This document shows positions 17,877 to 27,315 of a DNA stretch of 64,000 nt, in pieces; positions within the stretch are counted from its first letter, which is position 1, and each line of letters begins with the position of its first letter. The notes beneath the pieces were generated by a model. That model saw only the letters and a program-made list of their open reading frames with translations, made no database searches and was not told the DNA's origin. Source of the stretch: an uncultured Flavobacterium sp. (lineage in GTDB: Bacteria; Bacteroidota; Bacteroidia; Flavobacteriales; Flavobacteriaceae). The stretch spans positions 6,106 to 70,105 of the forward strand of contig NZ_CALTYA010000017.1 of assembly GCF_943913405.1 (NCBI RefSeq). Direction: 5' to 3'. The translations under genes were made by a program, and so were the position numbers.

Positions 17877-18854
17877 TTAATTATCCTCAAAGTATTCAAA
17901 ACCATCAATAATATCTAAATAAACGCCATCAAAACCAGCATTTAAGATTCTATTCAAATAAGAATCTGAGTTTTTGTAAATGATATTTTGCCAGTCTTCA
18001 TTCCAATATTTTACTTTGAAGTTTCCTGGCCAGTCTGGATTTTCTGTTGCCATCCAGTTTGGTTTTGAAGCATTCCATGAGTTTTGCCAATAATAACGGT
18101 AGTCTTCTGCTTCTCCTATTGACATATAGCAGATTATGATTCGCTTTCCGCCGTTGGCTTTATTTCTAAGCTGGCTGATTTCGGAAGCCGTAAAAGCTTC
18201 GTCGTTTAAAAACAAATCCATAATAATTGCGTCATAATTTGTGGCAACAACTGCATTTATAAAAGCTGTTTTAGACGAAAAATTTTCAGGATTTACAAGA
18301 TATAGGAAGTTTTTTGCCTGGGATAAATTTGTAATAACGGAAGCATTTACATTATTCGGAGTACCATTTGGAATTCCATTCAAGCTTCTTTCAGGAGCCG
18401 AAAAGGAAATATAATTATTGGAAGCATTTACCTGATAAGAATTGCTCATTTTGGAAGGCGTCGAGCAATAATCTGTTACAAAAATAGTCTTGCCTTTGTT
18501 CTTTGAGACATTCAGAAAACTTTTCAGATAATTAGAAACATCTGTTGGGGTTGCCTGATCATCATTGTCATAACCATAAAATAAATCTTCTTGGCCGTTT
18601 CCATCAATTGCATTTAGGTAGGCTTGTGAAATTGGACCGCCTGCTTCGCCATTTTCAGTCACCAATTCGATCCCGTTTTGGGGAATTATTGCGAAACCAG
18701 GCTTTACTCCTTTTGCTTTTTGGCTGATTCCAATTACGAATTCGCGCATGTCTTGCCTGAAATTTCTATCTTCAGAATTGGAAGAATCGTCATCTTTATT
18801 GCAACTTAATACAGCAAAAGCGATCAGCAGAAATGCCATTTTTTTCGTAATCAT
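17877..18854 (-). CDS. TM1410/GH114-like glycosidase lipoprotein
   Basis: 325 residues with a lipobox at AVLSCNKDDD (about Cys18) followed by an Asp/Ser linker, so surface or outer-membrane anchored. The C-terminal half (IICYMSIGEAEDYRYYW, KYWNEDW, GFDGVYLDIIDGFEYF) matches the TM1410 / MJ1477 barrel family related to endo-alpha-1,4-polygalactosaminidases (GH114). The conserved acids in GEAEDYR and YLDIID are likely catalytic. Substrate unknown, possibly an exopolysaccharide with galactosamine (inference). It has no close neighbours in the same direction. Confidence 0.8.
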   Translation of the reverse strand: MITKKMAFLLIAFAVLSCNKDDDSSNSEDRNFRQDMREFVIGISQKAKGVKPGFAIIPQNGIELVTENGEAGGPISQAYLNAIDGNGQEDLFYGYDNDDQATPTDVSNYLKSFLNVSKNKGKTIFVTDYCSTPSKMSNSYQVNASNNYISFSAPERSLNGIPNGTPNNVNASVITNLSQAKNFLYLVNPENFSSKTAFINAVVATNYDAIIMDLFLNDEAFTASEISQLRNKANGGKRIIICYMSIGEAEDYRYYWQNSWNASKPNWMATENPDWPGNFKVKYWNEDWQNIIYKNSDSYLNRILNAGFDGVYLDIIDGFEYFEDN

Positions 18855-19011
18855 AGAAGTTTATTAGGATAACGAAAATGAAACTACTTTAGTTTAGGAA
18901 GCCAAAAATAAAGAATTGTATCCAGGAAATTTCTATGCTGTAAATAATGTGTTGCCAATTGCACACAGCTAATTCAATGCTTGAAAAAATGACTTGCAAT
19001 CCTATCATACC

Positions 19012-19107
19012 AACTTTATATAAACTATATATGAACTTTAGGTATGGCTTATATATGCTTTATGTATACTTTATATGCGGTATAGACACGCTATGGATAC
19101 GCTATGG
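19012..19107. repeat. Degenerate tandem repeat, about 10-11 base period
   Basis: Within the 524-base gap 18855-19378 this stretch repeats units such as CTTATATATG, CTTTATGTATA, CTTTATATGCGG and CTATGGATACG. The period of about one DNA turn suggests a curved or protein-binding region. The rest of the gap shows no ORF of note apart from the sdaA promoter. Confidence 0.55.
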
Positions 19108-19327
19108 TTGTAAATAATAAAGATTTTACGGGAGTTGTCATCCAAAGGATTATGGACTTAAGTTATGCTAAAGTAATAAAAAATATTCACTTGGATTTAT
19201 TTCATTTTGTTCTAAAATCATAACCTAAATTTTAATTATTCTTAATTATTAGTTCTTGTGTTCCACTAAATTATGCGCTATCTTGAAAAATTACATCTAA
19301 AATTGCAGAATTAATAATTTTACAACG

Positions 19328-19356
19328 TTTGCGAACCTCTAAAAAATATATATTTG
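19328..19356 (+). promoter_or_regulatory. Promoter of sdaA
   Basis: TTTG (19328-19331), a 17-base spacer and TATATTTG (19349-19356) match the Bacteroidota consensus. Transcription would begin near 19363, so the start codon at 19379 is favoured over the TTG at 19364. Confidence 0.7.
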
Positions 19357-19378
19357 CACAAATTTGCGTTGTAGACTT

Positions 19379-20803
19379 ATGGAAGAATGTATCTCGGTTT
19401 TTGATATGCTTAAAATTGGTGTCGGACCTTCGAGTTCCCATACTTTGGGGCCTTGGCGCGGTGCTGAACGCTTTTTGAATGAACTTCGTGAAGAGAATAT
19501 TTTAAGCAACGTCATCAGGATTAAAGTCGATTTGTTCGGTTCGCTTTCGCTTACTGGAAAAGGCCACGCTACAGATTTGGCCGTGATGCTTGGCTTGACT
19601 GGTGCCGACCCAGAATTTATTCCTATTGAAAATATCGATAAAATTATTTCTTCTATCAAGAAAACCAAGCAGTTAAACCTGGCGGACGAAGTCATGATTC
19701 CATTTGATATGGAAACGGATATTATCTTCAACAAAAACTTCCTTCCTTTCCACTCTAATGGATTTTCTTTTACGGCATACACTTCAGAAAGCGAGTATGA
19801 ATCTACGTTCTATTCGATAGGCGGTGGTTTTGTAGTAAAAGAAGAACGGGTAAATGCAAAGAAAAAATTAGAAATAAAATGTGCTTTTCCGTTCCCGATC
19901 CAGCGTGCAGATGAGCTTTTAAATTATACCATCCAAGAAAATAAAAGCATTTCAGAAATCGTCTATGAAAACGAAATCTCGATGCGAACGCCTGAAAATG
20001 TGCATTCTGAATTGATGCGCGTTTGGCATACCATGCTGGAATGCATGTATATCGGATGCCATTCTGAAGGAATTCTTCCGGGAGGATTGAACGTTCGCCG
20101 CCGTGCTTTTGACATGCACCAAAACTTGATCGGATTGGCAAATTACAGCAATCCGCAAGAATGGCTAGAATGCATTAGAAAAACCGAAGTGAAGTTCCGC
20201 CAAATATTAAAATGGGTAAGCTGTTTTGCACTGGCTGTCAATGAAGTAAACGCCGCTTTGGGAAGAGTCGTGACGGCTCCAACCAACGGAAGCGCTGGCG
20301 TAATTCCAGCCGTTTTGATGTATTATTTGGTAATTGAAAACCATAATGCAGGAGAAAAAGAAATCAAGCAATTCCTTATGGTCGCAGGAGAAATCGGCAG
20401 TATTTTCAAAAAAGGCGCTACCATTTCGGCAGCAATGGGCGGATGCCAGGCAGAAATCGGGGTTTCTTCAGCAATGGCTGCAGCGGCTTTATGCGAACTT
20501 ATGGGCGGGAAACCAGCTCAGGTTCTTATGGCAGCTGAAATTGCAATGGAACATCACCTTGGATTAACGTGCGATCCGATTGGCGGTTTGGTTCAGATTC
20601 CGTGTATTGAAAGAAATACCATGGGCGCAATAAAGGCGATCAATGCAGCAGAATTGGCTTTGGAAACTGATCCTAAAAATGCAAAAGTTCCTTTGGATAA
20701 AGTTATCAATACTATGTGGGAAACCGCAAAAGATATGAATACGAAATACAAAGAAACTTCTGAAGGTGGTCTGGCAATCAGCGTGAACATGGCAGATTGT
20801 TAA
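19379..20803 (+). CDS. sdaA: L-serine ammonia-lyase (iron-sulfur, single chain)
   Basis: 474 residues. It converts L-serine to pyruvate and ammonia. It starts [26 protein letters not shown], the beta-domain signature of Fe-S serine dehydratases, with the alpha domain ([36 protein letters not shown] region, [12 protein letters not shown]) in one chain. The Cys residues of the alpha domain that hold the 4Fe-4S cluster are visible (CQAE, CDPIGG, PCIERN). The promoter directly upstream defines the start. The gene appears to be monocistronic. Confidence 0.96.
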   Translation: MEECISVFDMLKIGVGPSSSHTLGPWRGAERFLNELREENILSNVIRIKVDLFGSLSLTGKGHATDLAVMLGLTGADPEFIPIENIDKIISSIKKTKQLNLADEVMIPFDMETDIIFNKNFLPFHSNGFSFTAYTSESEYESTFYSIGGGFVVKEERVNAKKKLEIKCAFPFPIQRADELLNYTIQENKSISEIVYENEISMRTPENVHSELMRVWHTMLECMYIGCHSEGILPGGLNVRRRAFDMHQNLIGLANYSNPQEWLECIRKTEVKFRQILKWVSCFALAVNEVNAALGRVVTAPTNGSAGVIPAVLMYYLVIENHNAGEKEIKQFLMVAGEIGSIFKKGATISAAMGGCQAEIGVSSAMAAAALCELMGGKPAQVLMAAEIAMEHHLGLTCDPIGGLVQIPCIERNTMGAIKAINAAELALETDPKNAKVPLDKVINTMWETAKDMNTKYKETSEGGLAISVNMADC

Positions 20804-20881
20804 AAAAGGTTTAGGGTTTTGGGTATCAGGTTCAAGGATTTATGATTAGGACCCAGCTTTTATGCCCTAATTTTTTTAATA

Positions 20882-21379
20882 TTATTGATTTGCCAATCGC
20901 TGCTTTTCCATATTTGCCGTGTATGCATCTATTGTCTTTCCAAAAAATCCAGAAGAAAAGGTAGAATTATATTCTTTATCCATTTTTCGATCATATATAA
21001 AATAATTTGACGAGCCATAAGATGCTACTTTATCATTTGTTGCCACATTGTGAACCGTTGTATGCAATTTATTATAAGTAAAAGCATATCTATATACATT
21101 AACGTCAGCATATTTTTCAGAATTTGCTTCCTCAAGTGTTGCAAACACATATTTTCCTTTGTAATTTTCTTTAAAGTACTTTTTTAAATACTTATCCCTG
21201 CTTTCGCGATTTTCCAAAATACAAACAACATAAGAATCATCTTTGCCTAAATCAGGGGGAATTGCATTGTGTTCTACAGTTAAATTTTTATTCGCTTGCC
21301 CTTTTGCAATCGGAGCTGCAAGAAAAATACAAGATTGAAACAAGAAAGCTGCCATCACCAACAGTACTATTTTTTTCAT
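20882..21379 (-). CDS. Hypothetical lipoprotein
   Basis: 165 residues, signal MKKIVLLVMAAFLFQSC with the lipobox Cys at 17. The mature part has alternating charged and aromatic residues (DKYLKKYFKENYKGKY, YRYAFTYNK, SSNYFIYDRKMDKEY). I recognise no family. Divergent from the sigma-54 regulator gene, with about 140 bases between the starts. Confidence 0.6.
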   Translation of the reverse strand: MKKIVLLVMAAFLFQSCIFLAAPIAKGQANKNLTVEHNAIPPDLGKDDSYVVCILENRESRDKYLKKYFKENYKGKYVFATLEEANSEKYADVNVYRYAFTYNKLHTTVHNVATNDKVASYGSSNYFIYDRKMDKEYNSTFSSGFFGKTIDAYTANMEKQRLANQ

Positions 21380-21473
21380 GTAAAAGTTATTTTAATTGAA
21401 TACAATGATATGAAATTGTCAGAAAAATAGCAATTTAAATTCAAGTTATAATTGCAAATAAATATTCTTTCAA

Positions 21474-21506
21474 TTGAATCATCAATACTACAAAACACTA
21501 ATTTTG
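21474..21506 (+). promoter_or_regulatory. Promoter of the sigma-54 activator gene
   Basis: TTG (21474-21476), 22 bases, and TAATTTTG (21499-21506). A transcript starting near 21512 supports the TTG start codon at 21523. Confidence 0.55.
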
Positions 21507-21522
21507 CATAAAAATTCTTGCT

Positions 21523-22875
21523 TTGAAAAAAATCCTGATTATTGACGACGAAGAAAAACTGCGCAGCCTTATGGCGCGAATTATTGGTTTGGAAGGCTTT
21601 GAAGTAATTCAAGCTGGCGATTGCAAATCAGGATTGAAAAAATTAGAGCAAAATTCTTTTGATGTCGTTCTTTGTGATGTGAAACTTCCGGATGGCAACG
21701 GCGTTGATTTGACTGCGACTATTAAAGAGAAATATCCTCAGACGGAAATCATACTTTTGACTGCTTATGGAAATATTGCGGATGGCGTTCAGGCTATAAA
21801 AAACGGCGCTTTTGATTATATTGTAAAAGGCGACGACAACAATAAAATCATTCCATTGCTTCATCGAGCTATTGAAAAAAGTGCTCTCACACAGCGAATC
21901 GCCCAACTCGAATCAAAATTAGAAACCAAATATTCTTTCGACGGAATCATCGGAACCTCCAAAAACTTACAGCAAGCGATAGAATTAGCCAAGAAAGTTT
22001 CAGTGACAGATACAACCGTATTGCTTACTGGCGAAACAGGAACCGGAAAGGAAGTTTTTGCAGCTGCAATTCACCAATCAAGCTTACGAAAAGACCAAGG
22101 TTTTGTAGCAATAAACTGTTCAGCTTTCAGCCATGATTTATTGGAAAGCGAAATGTTTGGACATATTGTAGGTTCTTTTACAGGCGCTTCGAAAGATAAA
22201 AAAGGTCTGTTTGAAGAAGCAAACAACGGAACTATTTTTCTAGACGAAGTGGGAGAAATGGCTCTGGATTTACAGGCAAAATTACTCCGAGTAATCGAAA
22301 ACGGAGAATATATCAAAGTTGGAGAAAGCAAGCCTACAAAAGTAAATGTGCGAATCATTGCCGCGACAAACAGAGATTTGGCTAAAGAAATTGAGCTTGG
22401 ACATTTCCGCCAAGATTTGTTTTACCGACTTTCTGTTTTCCAAATTCAGCTGCCGGCTTTGCGAGAACGAGTTATTGACATTGAACCTTTGGCAAAATAT
22501 TTCCTGAATTTCTTTGCCTTGAAAACGAATAAGAAAATTAAAAGCTTGTCTGAGGAGTTTGTACAGCTTTTAAAATTGCATACTTGGCCGGGGAATATCC
22601 GAGAATTGAAAAATGTTTTGGAAAGAAGCGTGATTTTAGAAACTGAAAATATTTTGACTACAAGCTGTCTTCCTTTGGAAATTCAGAATCTAAAAGCTGT
22701 AGAAACAAATGGTGAAACTCCTGTTCTATCTGCTTTTTCTTTGGCATCCGCAGAAAAAATACATATTCAAAAAGTCTTGAATTATACGAATCACAATAAA
22801 ACGGAAACTGCAAAATTGCTGAATATTGCTCTGACTACTTTATATAGAAAATTAGAGGAATATAAAATAAGCTAG
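21523..22875 (+). CDS. Sigma-54-dependent response regulator (NtrC family), likely Kdp regulator
   Basis: 450 residues from a TTG start. The receiver domain (1-120) has phospho-acceptor Asp52 (CDVKLPDG). The AAA+ domain (about 140-370) has Walker A GETGTGKE at 170-177 and the sigma-54 loop GSFTGA at 217-222 instead of the usual GAFTGA. A Fis-type helix-turn-helix ends the protein (NKTETAKLLNIALTTLYRKLEEY). It sits upstream of the kdp genes, in the place KdpE (an OmpR-type regulator) would hold in proteobacteria. Sigma-54-like sites lie between it and the kdp genes. The partner kinase is probably the protein at 30853. Confidence 0.92.
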   Translation: MKKILIIDDEEKLRSLMARIIGLEGFEVIQAGDCKSGLKKLEQNSFDVVLCDVKLPDGNGVDLTATIKEKYPQTEIILLTAYGNIADGVQAIKNGAFDYIVKGDDNNKIIPLLHRAIEKSALTQRIAQLESKLETKYSFDGIIGTSKNLQQAIELAKKVSVTDTTVLLTGETGTGKEVFAAAIHQSSLRKDQGFVAINCSAFSHDLLESEMFGHIVGSFTGASKDKKGLFEEANNGTIFLDEVGEMALDLQAKLLRVIENGEYIKVGESKPTKVNVRIIAATNRDLAKEIELGHFRQDLFYRLSVFQIQLPALRERVIDIEPLAKYFLNFFALKTNKKIKSLSEEFVQLLKLHTWPGNIRELKNVLERSVILETENILTTSCLPLEIQNLKAVETNGETPVLSAFSLASAEKIHIQKVLNYTNHNKTETAKLLNIALTTLYRKLEEYKIS

Positions 22876-22930
22876 AAAATCTGCGAATCTGCTGTAAAAA
22901 GCAAAAAATCCTATCGTTTTAAAAGTACTG

Positions 22931-22957
22931 ACCCTATCGTTTTGATAGGGTTTTTCT
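22931..22957 (+). terminator. Terminator after the sigma-54 regulator gene
   Basis: ACCCTATC, loop, GATAGGGT and a T-run. The sequence CCTATCGTTTT also occurs just upstream as a direct repeat (22910-22920). It separates the regulator from the kdp operon. Confidence 0.85.
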
Positions 22958-23021
22958 TTTGGCACAAACTTCAAAAAACTTTAAACATAAGAAAACAAAC
23001 ACTTTAGGGAACGTGCCAAAA
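22957..23021. promoter_or_regulatory. Long-spaced inverted repeat TTTTGGCAC...GTGCCAAAA
   Basis: Two perfect 9-base arms (22957-22965 and 23013-23021), centres 56 bases apart, lie upstream of the putative kdp promoter. The position and spacing resemble upstream activator sites for a sigma-54 enhancer-binding protein. TTTTGGCAC could also be a -24 element itself. Confidence 0.4.
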
Positions 23022-23035
23022 AACTGGACTCTAAT

Positions 23036-23051
23036 TTGGCATAAGGCTTCG
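23036..23051 (+). promoter_or_regulatory. sigma-54-like promoter of the kdp operon
   Basis: TTGGCATAAGGCTTCG resembles TTGGCAC-N5-TTGC and shares TGGCATAAnGnTT with the lon and dnaK motifs. It lies 17 bases before the first start codon at 23068. The -12 half is imperfect. Confidence 0.45.
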
Positions 23052-23067
23052 AAAATAACTTAATCAT

Positions 23068-23349
23068 ATGAAAACTTTCAATGATAGCCTTATCAAAAAA
23101 ATGGAACGACTAGCTGAAATAACCATAAGCAGCCTTCAGCTTGGTAAAATTACCCGTGTAAAAAGATGCCTTCAGCTTGCCGAAGAATTGCTTGTAAAAG
23201 GAAATTCTGAGATGAAAAGCGCGATTACCAACGTGTATTTGTATTCGGTTTCGCACTATATGGAAATCAACAGAATCGCGATCGCAACGCTTTTGCCAAT
23301 GTCGCTGCACAAAGAATATGTCAAACAAATTAATGCTTCCGGAGTATGA
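23068..23349 (+). CDS. Small conserved-looking protein at head of kdp operon
   Basis: 93 residues, soluble and probably all-helical (MERLAEITISSLQLGKITRVKRCLQLAEELLVKG...). No signal or membrane segment. It recalls small uncharacterised proteins found with potassium or response-regulator genes in Bacteroidota, but I cannot name a family with confidence. Its stop overlaps the next start (ATGA at 23346), so it is translationally coupled to the kdp membrane subunits. That suggests a role in Kdp assembly or control. Confidence 0.72.
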   Translation: MKTFNDSLIKKMERLAEITISSLQLGKITRVKRCLQLAEELLVKGNSEMKSAITNVYLYSVSHYMEINRIAIATLLPMSLHKEYVKQINASGV

Positions 23350-23429
23350 TGATCTTGATTTTAACCATCGTCGGGCTTCTTTGTTTTGCCCTTTTTTATG
23401 TATCGATTTATTATTTTGATAAAATCTAA
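23346..23429 (+). CDS. 27-aa membrane micropeptide before kdpF
   Basis: The reading frame encodes MMILILTIVGLLCFALFYVS plus seven residues (IYYFDKI), a single hydrophobic helix with a charged tail. It overlaps the upstream stop by 4 bases and lies 4 bases before kdpF. KdpF-like length and topology suggest an extra small Kdp subunit or a KdpF paralogue. Coding status is inferred from the tight packing. Confidence 0.6.
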   Translation: MMILILTIVGLLCFALFYVSIYYFDKI

Positions 23430-23433
23430 AATT

Positions 23434-23511
23434 ATGACTGCCCTCTTTATTATTGCCCTTGCGGTTTTTTGCTATATCATTTATGTTCTTCTAAAACCCG
23501 AAAAATTTTAA
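23434..23511 (+). CDS. kdpF: KdpF, small subunit of K+-transporting ATPase
   Basis: 25 residues: one hydrophobic helix followed by YVLLKPEKF. The Tyr-...-Leu-x-Pro-Glu-x-Phe end is the KdpF signature (compare the LxxPExF end of E. coli KdpF). It stabilises the KdpABC complex in the inner membrane. It starts 4 bases after the micropeptide and ends 3 bases before kdpA. Confidence 0.88.
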   Translation: MTALFIIALAVFCYIIYVLLKPEKF

Positions 23512-23514
23512 GTT

Positions 23515-25203
23515 ATGAATACAGAAATTTTAGGAATTATAGCCATGTTTGTCCTGACGCTAGTTTTGGCTATTCCATTGGGAAAATATATTTCCAATGT
23601 TTATTTAGGAAAAAAGACCTTTTTCGACCCAATCTTTAATACGATTGAGAAAATATTTTTTAAAATAAGCGGTATCAATGTTTCCAAAGAAATGAACTGG
23701 AAACAGCATTTGGTCGCTTTGTTATCTTTAAATGTGATTTGGTTTGTTTTGGGAATGATCATTTTGCTTTGCCAAGGCTGGCTTCCTTTAAACCCAGATA
23801 ATAATCCGAATATGTCGCCTGATTTGGCTTTCAATACTTCGATTTCTTTTTTGGTAAACTGTGATTTACAACATTATTCAGGCGAATCTGGAGTAAGTTA
23901 TTTGAGCCAGCTTTATCTGATGTTTTTGCAATTTGTTTCTGCTGGAATTGGTTTGGCTTGTGGAGCCGTTTTGTTCAATGCTTTAAAGGAAAGAACGACT
24001 GAAAACTTAGGTAATTTTTATAATTACTTCATAAAATCTTGCCTTAGAATTTTGTTGCCGATATCCTTAATTGTTGCCGTAATTCTTTTATTTAACGGAA
24101 CTCCGATGACTTTTGAAGGAAAACAAACGATGACGACTTTGCAAGGCGAAACGGTTCAAGTTTCTACCGGTCCCGTTGCAGCATTTACTGCAATCAAGCA
24201 CGTTGGAACGAACGGTGGTGGTTTTTTTGGAGCAAATTCTGCACATCCTTTTGAAAACCCGAATTACCTGACCAATATCGTTCAGATGATTGCCCAGATG
24301 ATTATTCCGTTTGCGATGGTTTTTGCCTTGGGTTTTTATCTCAATAGAAAGAAATTGTCTTGGATGATTTTCGGAGTGATGACTATTGGATTTTTAGCCT
24401 TGGCAATCCCAACAGTCATTACAGAAATGAACGGAAATCCGGCTATTACCCAAATGGGAATCGACACTACATCTGGCGCAACCGAAGGAAAGGAAGTCCG
24501 TTTTGGAGCGGCAGCTTCTGGATATTGGAGCATTGCAACAACCGTAATTTCAACGGGTTCAGTAAATTCCATGCACGACAGCGCGATGCCTTTGTCAGGA
24601 ATGATGCAATTGTTGGCTATGATGGTCAGCTGTTTTTATGGAGGCTGTGGCGTCGGAATATTAAACTTTTACATCTTCATCATTCTTGCAGTTTTTATCA
24701 GCGGTTTGATGGTGGGAAGAACGCCTGAGTTTTTAGGAAAGAAAATCGAAGCAAGAGAAATGAAAATTGCGATGATTATTGCTCTACTTCATCCGTTCTT
24801 GATATTGGTTGGAACGGCTTTGTCAACAGGCTTTCCTGAACTTGGAGCAAGCACTTTAAATAACCCAGGATTTCACGGATTCAGTGAAATTTTATACGAA
24901 TTCACTTCTTCCGCAGCAAATAACGGAAGCGGTTTTGAAGGACTTGGCGACAACAATCCGTGGTGGAATATTTCAACAGGAATCGTTTTATTGCTTTCAA
25001 GATTTCTTCCAATAATTGGCCCAATCGCCATCGCTGGAATTCTAGCTTCTAAAAAACATATTCCTGAAAGCGCAGGGACTTTAAAAACCGATACGTCAAC
25101 TTTTGGACTAATGATTTTTGCCGTGATTTTTATTATTGCTGCATTGTCTTTCTTTCCTGCCTTGACTTTAGGTCCGATTGCTGAATACTTCACTTTATAT
25201 TAA
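23515..25203 (+). CDS. kdpA: Potassium-transporting ATPase subunit KdpA
   Basis: 562 residues, about 10 membrane helices. KdpA is the K+-binding, channel-like subunit of the high-affinity Kdp pump. Selectivity-filter segments are visible: NCDLQHYSGESG, GTNGGGFFGANSAHPFENP, a Met-Gln-rich region with CFYGGCGVG, and a late NNGSGFEGLGDNNPWWN. Length and order match the family. Part of a tightly spaced operon kdpF-A-B-C. Confidence 0.97.
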   Translation: MNTEILGIIAMFVLTLVLAIPLGKYISNVYLGKKTFFDPIFNTIEKIFFKISGINVSKEMNWKQHLVALLSLNVIWFVLGMIILLCQGWLPLNPDNNPNMSPDLAFNTSISFLVNCDLQHYSGESGVSYLSQLYLMFLQFVSAGIGLACGAVLFNALKERTTENLGNFYNYFIKSCLRILLPISLIVAVILLFNGTPMTFEGKQTMTTLQGETVQVSTGPVAAFTAIKHVGTNGGGFFGANSAHPFENPNYLTNIVQMIAQMIIPFAMVFALGFYLNRKKLSWMIFGVMTIGFLALAIPTVITEMNGNPAITQMGIDTTSGATEGKEVRFGAAASGYWSIATTVISTGSVNSMHDSAMPLSGMMQLLAMMVSCFYGGCGVGILNFYIFIILAVFISGLMVGRTPEFLGKKIEAREMKIAMIIALLHPFLILVGTALSTGFPELGASTLNNPGFHGFSEILYEFTSSAANNGSGFEGLGDNNPWWNISTGIVLLLSRFLPIIGPIAIAGILASKKHIPESAGTLKTDTSTFGLMIFAVIFIIAALSFFPALTLGPIAEYFTLY

Positions 25204-25221
25204 TCTACTGATTTTCAATAT

Positions 25222-27303
25222 ATGAAAACTCAAAATAAATCTTTGTTTCAAAAAGAGCTCATGCTTGAAGCATTTGTGCAATCTTTTTTGAAATTAAATC
25301 CGAAAACGCTTTTCCGAAATCCAATCATGTTTACGGTCGAAATCGGGACTGCTGTTATGCTTGCTGTTTGTATTTGGATATTGACTGGTGAAGCATCTCA
25401 AGGAAGTTTTGCTTACAACTTCACCGTTTTTATCATTTTATTGTTTACGTTATTGTTTGCCAATTTTGCTGAAGCCATTGCCGAAGCTAGAGGAAAAGCG
25501 CAGGCCGACAGCTTGCGAAAAACCAGAGAAGAAACGCCAGCAAAAAAGTTGATAATGGACAGTGAAAAGTGTATAGTTGGTAAAGACTATCAATTCTCAA
25601 CTGTCAACTCTTCACTATTAAAGAAAGGCGATGTTTTTATCTGCGAAGCTGGCGATACAATCCCAACTGACGGTGAAATTATCGAAGGTTTGGCAACAAT
25701 TGACGAAAGCGCAATTACGGGTGAAAGCGCTCCTGTAATTCGAGAAGCTGGCGGTGACAAAAGCTCTGTAACTGGCGGTACAAAAGTACTTTCCGATAAA
25801 ATTAAAGTCCAAGTTACTACAGAACCTGGTGAAAGTTTTTTAGACAAAATGATTGCTTTGGTCGAAGGCGCTTCCCGTCAAAAAACTCCGAATGAAATTG
25901 CCTTGACTATTTTATTGGCAGGATTTACGCTCGTATTTGTAATTGTTTGCGTGACTTTGAAACCCTTTGCTGATTTTGCTCACGTAAATATTACAATCGC
26001 TGCCTTTATTTCCTTATTTGTATGTTTGATTCCTACAACAATTGGTGGTCTATTATCTGCTATTGGGATTGCCGGAATGGACAGAGCCTTGCGTGCAAAC
26101 GTAATTACAAAATCTGGAAAAGCGGTGGAAACTGCCGGAGACATTGACGTTTTGCTATTAGATAAAACCGGAACAATTACGATAGGAAATAGAAAAGCTA
26201 CTCATTTTTATCCTGCGATTGACGTTGCTGAAAGTGATTTTATTAAAGCTTGCGTACTTTCTTCTTTGGCGGATGAAACTCCTGAAGGAAAGTCGATAAT
26301 TGAATTAGGTGAAAAGTTAGATGTAAAAGGTGAGACTAAAGCAATTCTCTCACAGCCATCTTCTTACATTTCACAAACCATAAAATTTACGGCTGAAACC
26401 AGAAGCAGCGGCGTGAATCTTCCGAATGGGAAAAAGATTAGAAAAGGTGCTTTTGATTCTATCAGAAAATTAAGCGAGAAAGCAGGAAATCCATTTCCTC
26501 AAGATACTGCCGATAAAGTGACGGAGATTTCGAGCAACGGCGGAACGCCTTTGGTGGTCTCAGAAAATGATATTGTTTTAGGCGTAATTGAATTGCAAGA
26601 CATTATCAAACCAGGAATTCAGGAACGTTTCGAAAGACTCCGAAAAATGGGCGTTAAAACCGTAATGGTAACCGGAGACAATCCTCTGACAGCAAAATTC
26701 ATTGCCGAAAAAGCTGGTGTTGATGATTTTATCGCTGAGGCAAAACCTGAAGATAAAATGAATTATATCAAAGAAGAGCAGATGCGTGGCAAGCTTGTCG
26801 CGATGATGGGCGACGGAACAAATGATGCACCGGCTTTGGCACAGGCAGATGTCGGCGTTGCGATGAACAGCGGTACTCAAGCTGCAAAAGAAGCTGGAAA
26901 TATGGTTGATTTAGACAATGATCCTACGAAATTAATTGAGATTGTAGAAATCGGAAAACAGCTTTTAATGACTCGCGGCACGCTGACCACTTTCAGTATT
27001 GCCAATGACGTTGCTAAATATTTTGCCATCATTCCTGCCCTATTTATCACTGCTATTCCTGCTTTACAAGGTTTAAATGTCATGCATTTGCACAGTCCCG
27101 AAAGTGCTATTTTATCCGCCGTAATTTTTAATGCGATTGTGATTCCGTTTTTGATTCCATTGGCTTTGAAAGGCGTGGCTTACAAACCAATCGGGGCTTC
27201 GGCTTTGCTGAGAAGAAACCTTTTATATTATGGCTTGGGCGGTGTAATTGTTCCTTTTATCGGAATAAAACTGATTGACTTACTGGTTACTTTATTTATC
27301 TAA
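25222..27303 (+). CDS. kdpB: Potassium-transporting ATPase ATP-binding subunit KdpB
   Basis: 693 residues, P-type ATPase. The phosphorylated Asp314 lies in DKTGTIT; the actuator motif TGES is at 167-170; [10 protein letters not shown] closes the P domain. It drives K+ uptake through KdpA. The loop between AKKL (about 109) and LKKGD (about 133) in the actuator domain is about six residues longer than in E. coli KdpB. In DNA terms it coincides with a palindromic repeat related to the intergenic repeats nearby (see 25561-25616). The reading frame is intact. Confidence 0.97.
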   Translation: MKTQNKSLFQKELMLEAFVQSFLKLNPKTLFRNPIMFTVEIGTAVMLAVCIWILTGEASQGSFAYNFTVFIILLFTLLFANFAEAIAEARGKAQADSLRKTREETPAKKLIMDSEKCIVGKDYQFSTVNSSLLKKGDVFICEAGDTIPTDGEIIEGLATIDESAITGESAPVIREAGGDKSSVTGGTKVLSDKIKVQVTTEPGESFLDKMIALVEGASRQKTPNEIALTILLAGFTLVFVIVCVTLKPFADFAHVNITIAAFISLFVCLIPTTIGGLLSAIGIAGMDRALRANVITKSGKAVETAGDIDVLLLDKTGTITIGNRKATHFYPAIDVAESDFIKACVLSSLADETPEGKSIIELGEKLDVKGETKAILSQPSSYISQTIKFTAETRSSGVNLPNGKKIRKGAFDSIRKLSEKAGNPFPQDTADKVTEISSNGGTPLVVSENDIVLGVIELQDIIKPGIQERFERLRKMGVKTVMVTGDNPLTAKFIAEKAGVDDFIAEAKPEDKMNYIKEEQMRGKLVAMMGDGTNDAPALAQADVGVAMNSGTQAAKEAGNMVDLDNDPTKLIEIVEIGKQLLMTRGTLTTFSIANDVAKYFAIIPALFITAIPALQGLNVMHLHSPESAILSAVIFNAIVIPFLIPLALKGVAYKPIGASALLRRNLLYYGLGGVIVPFIGIKLIDLLVTLFI
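25561..25616. repeat. Intragenic palindromic repeat inside kdpB
   Basis: Arms 25561-25579 and 25598-25616 match in 15 of 19 positions as an inverted repeat (AGTGAA...TTCACT ends). The stretch 25586-25602, reversed, is AGTTGAGAATTGATAGT. This matches 16 of 17 bases of 30420-30436, an arm of the repeat around the S23 cassette. It is in frame and encodes KdpB residues around 114-132. Confidence 0.55.
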
Positions 27304-27315
27304 ATAGCTTAAAAA

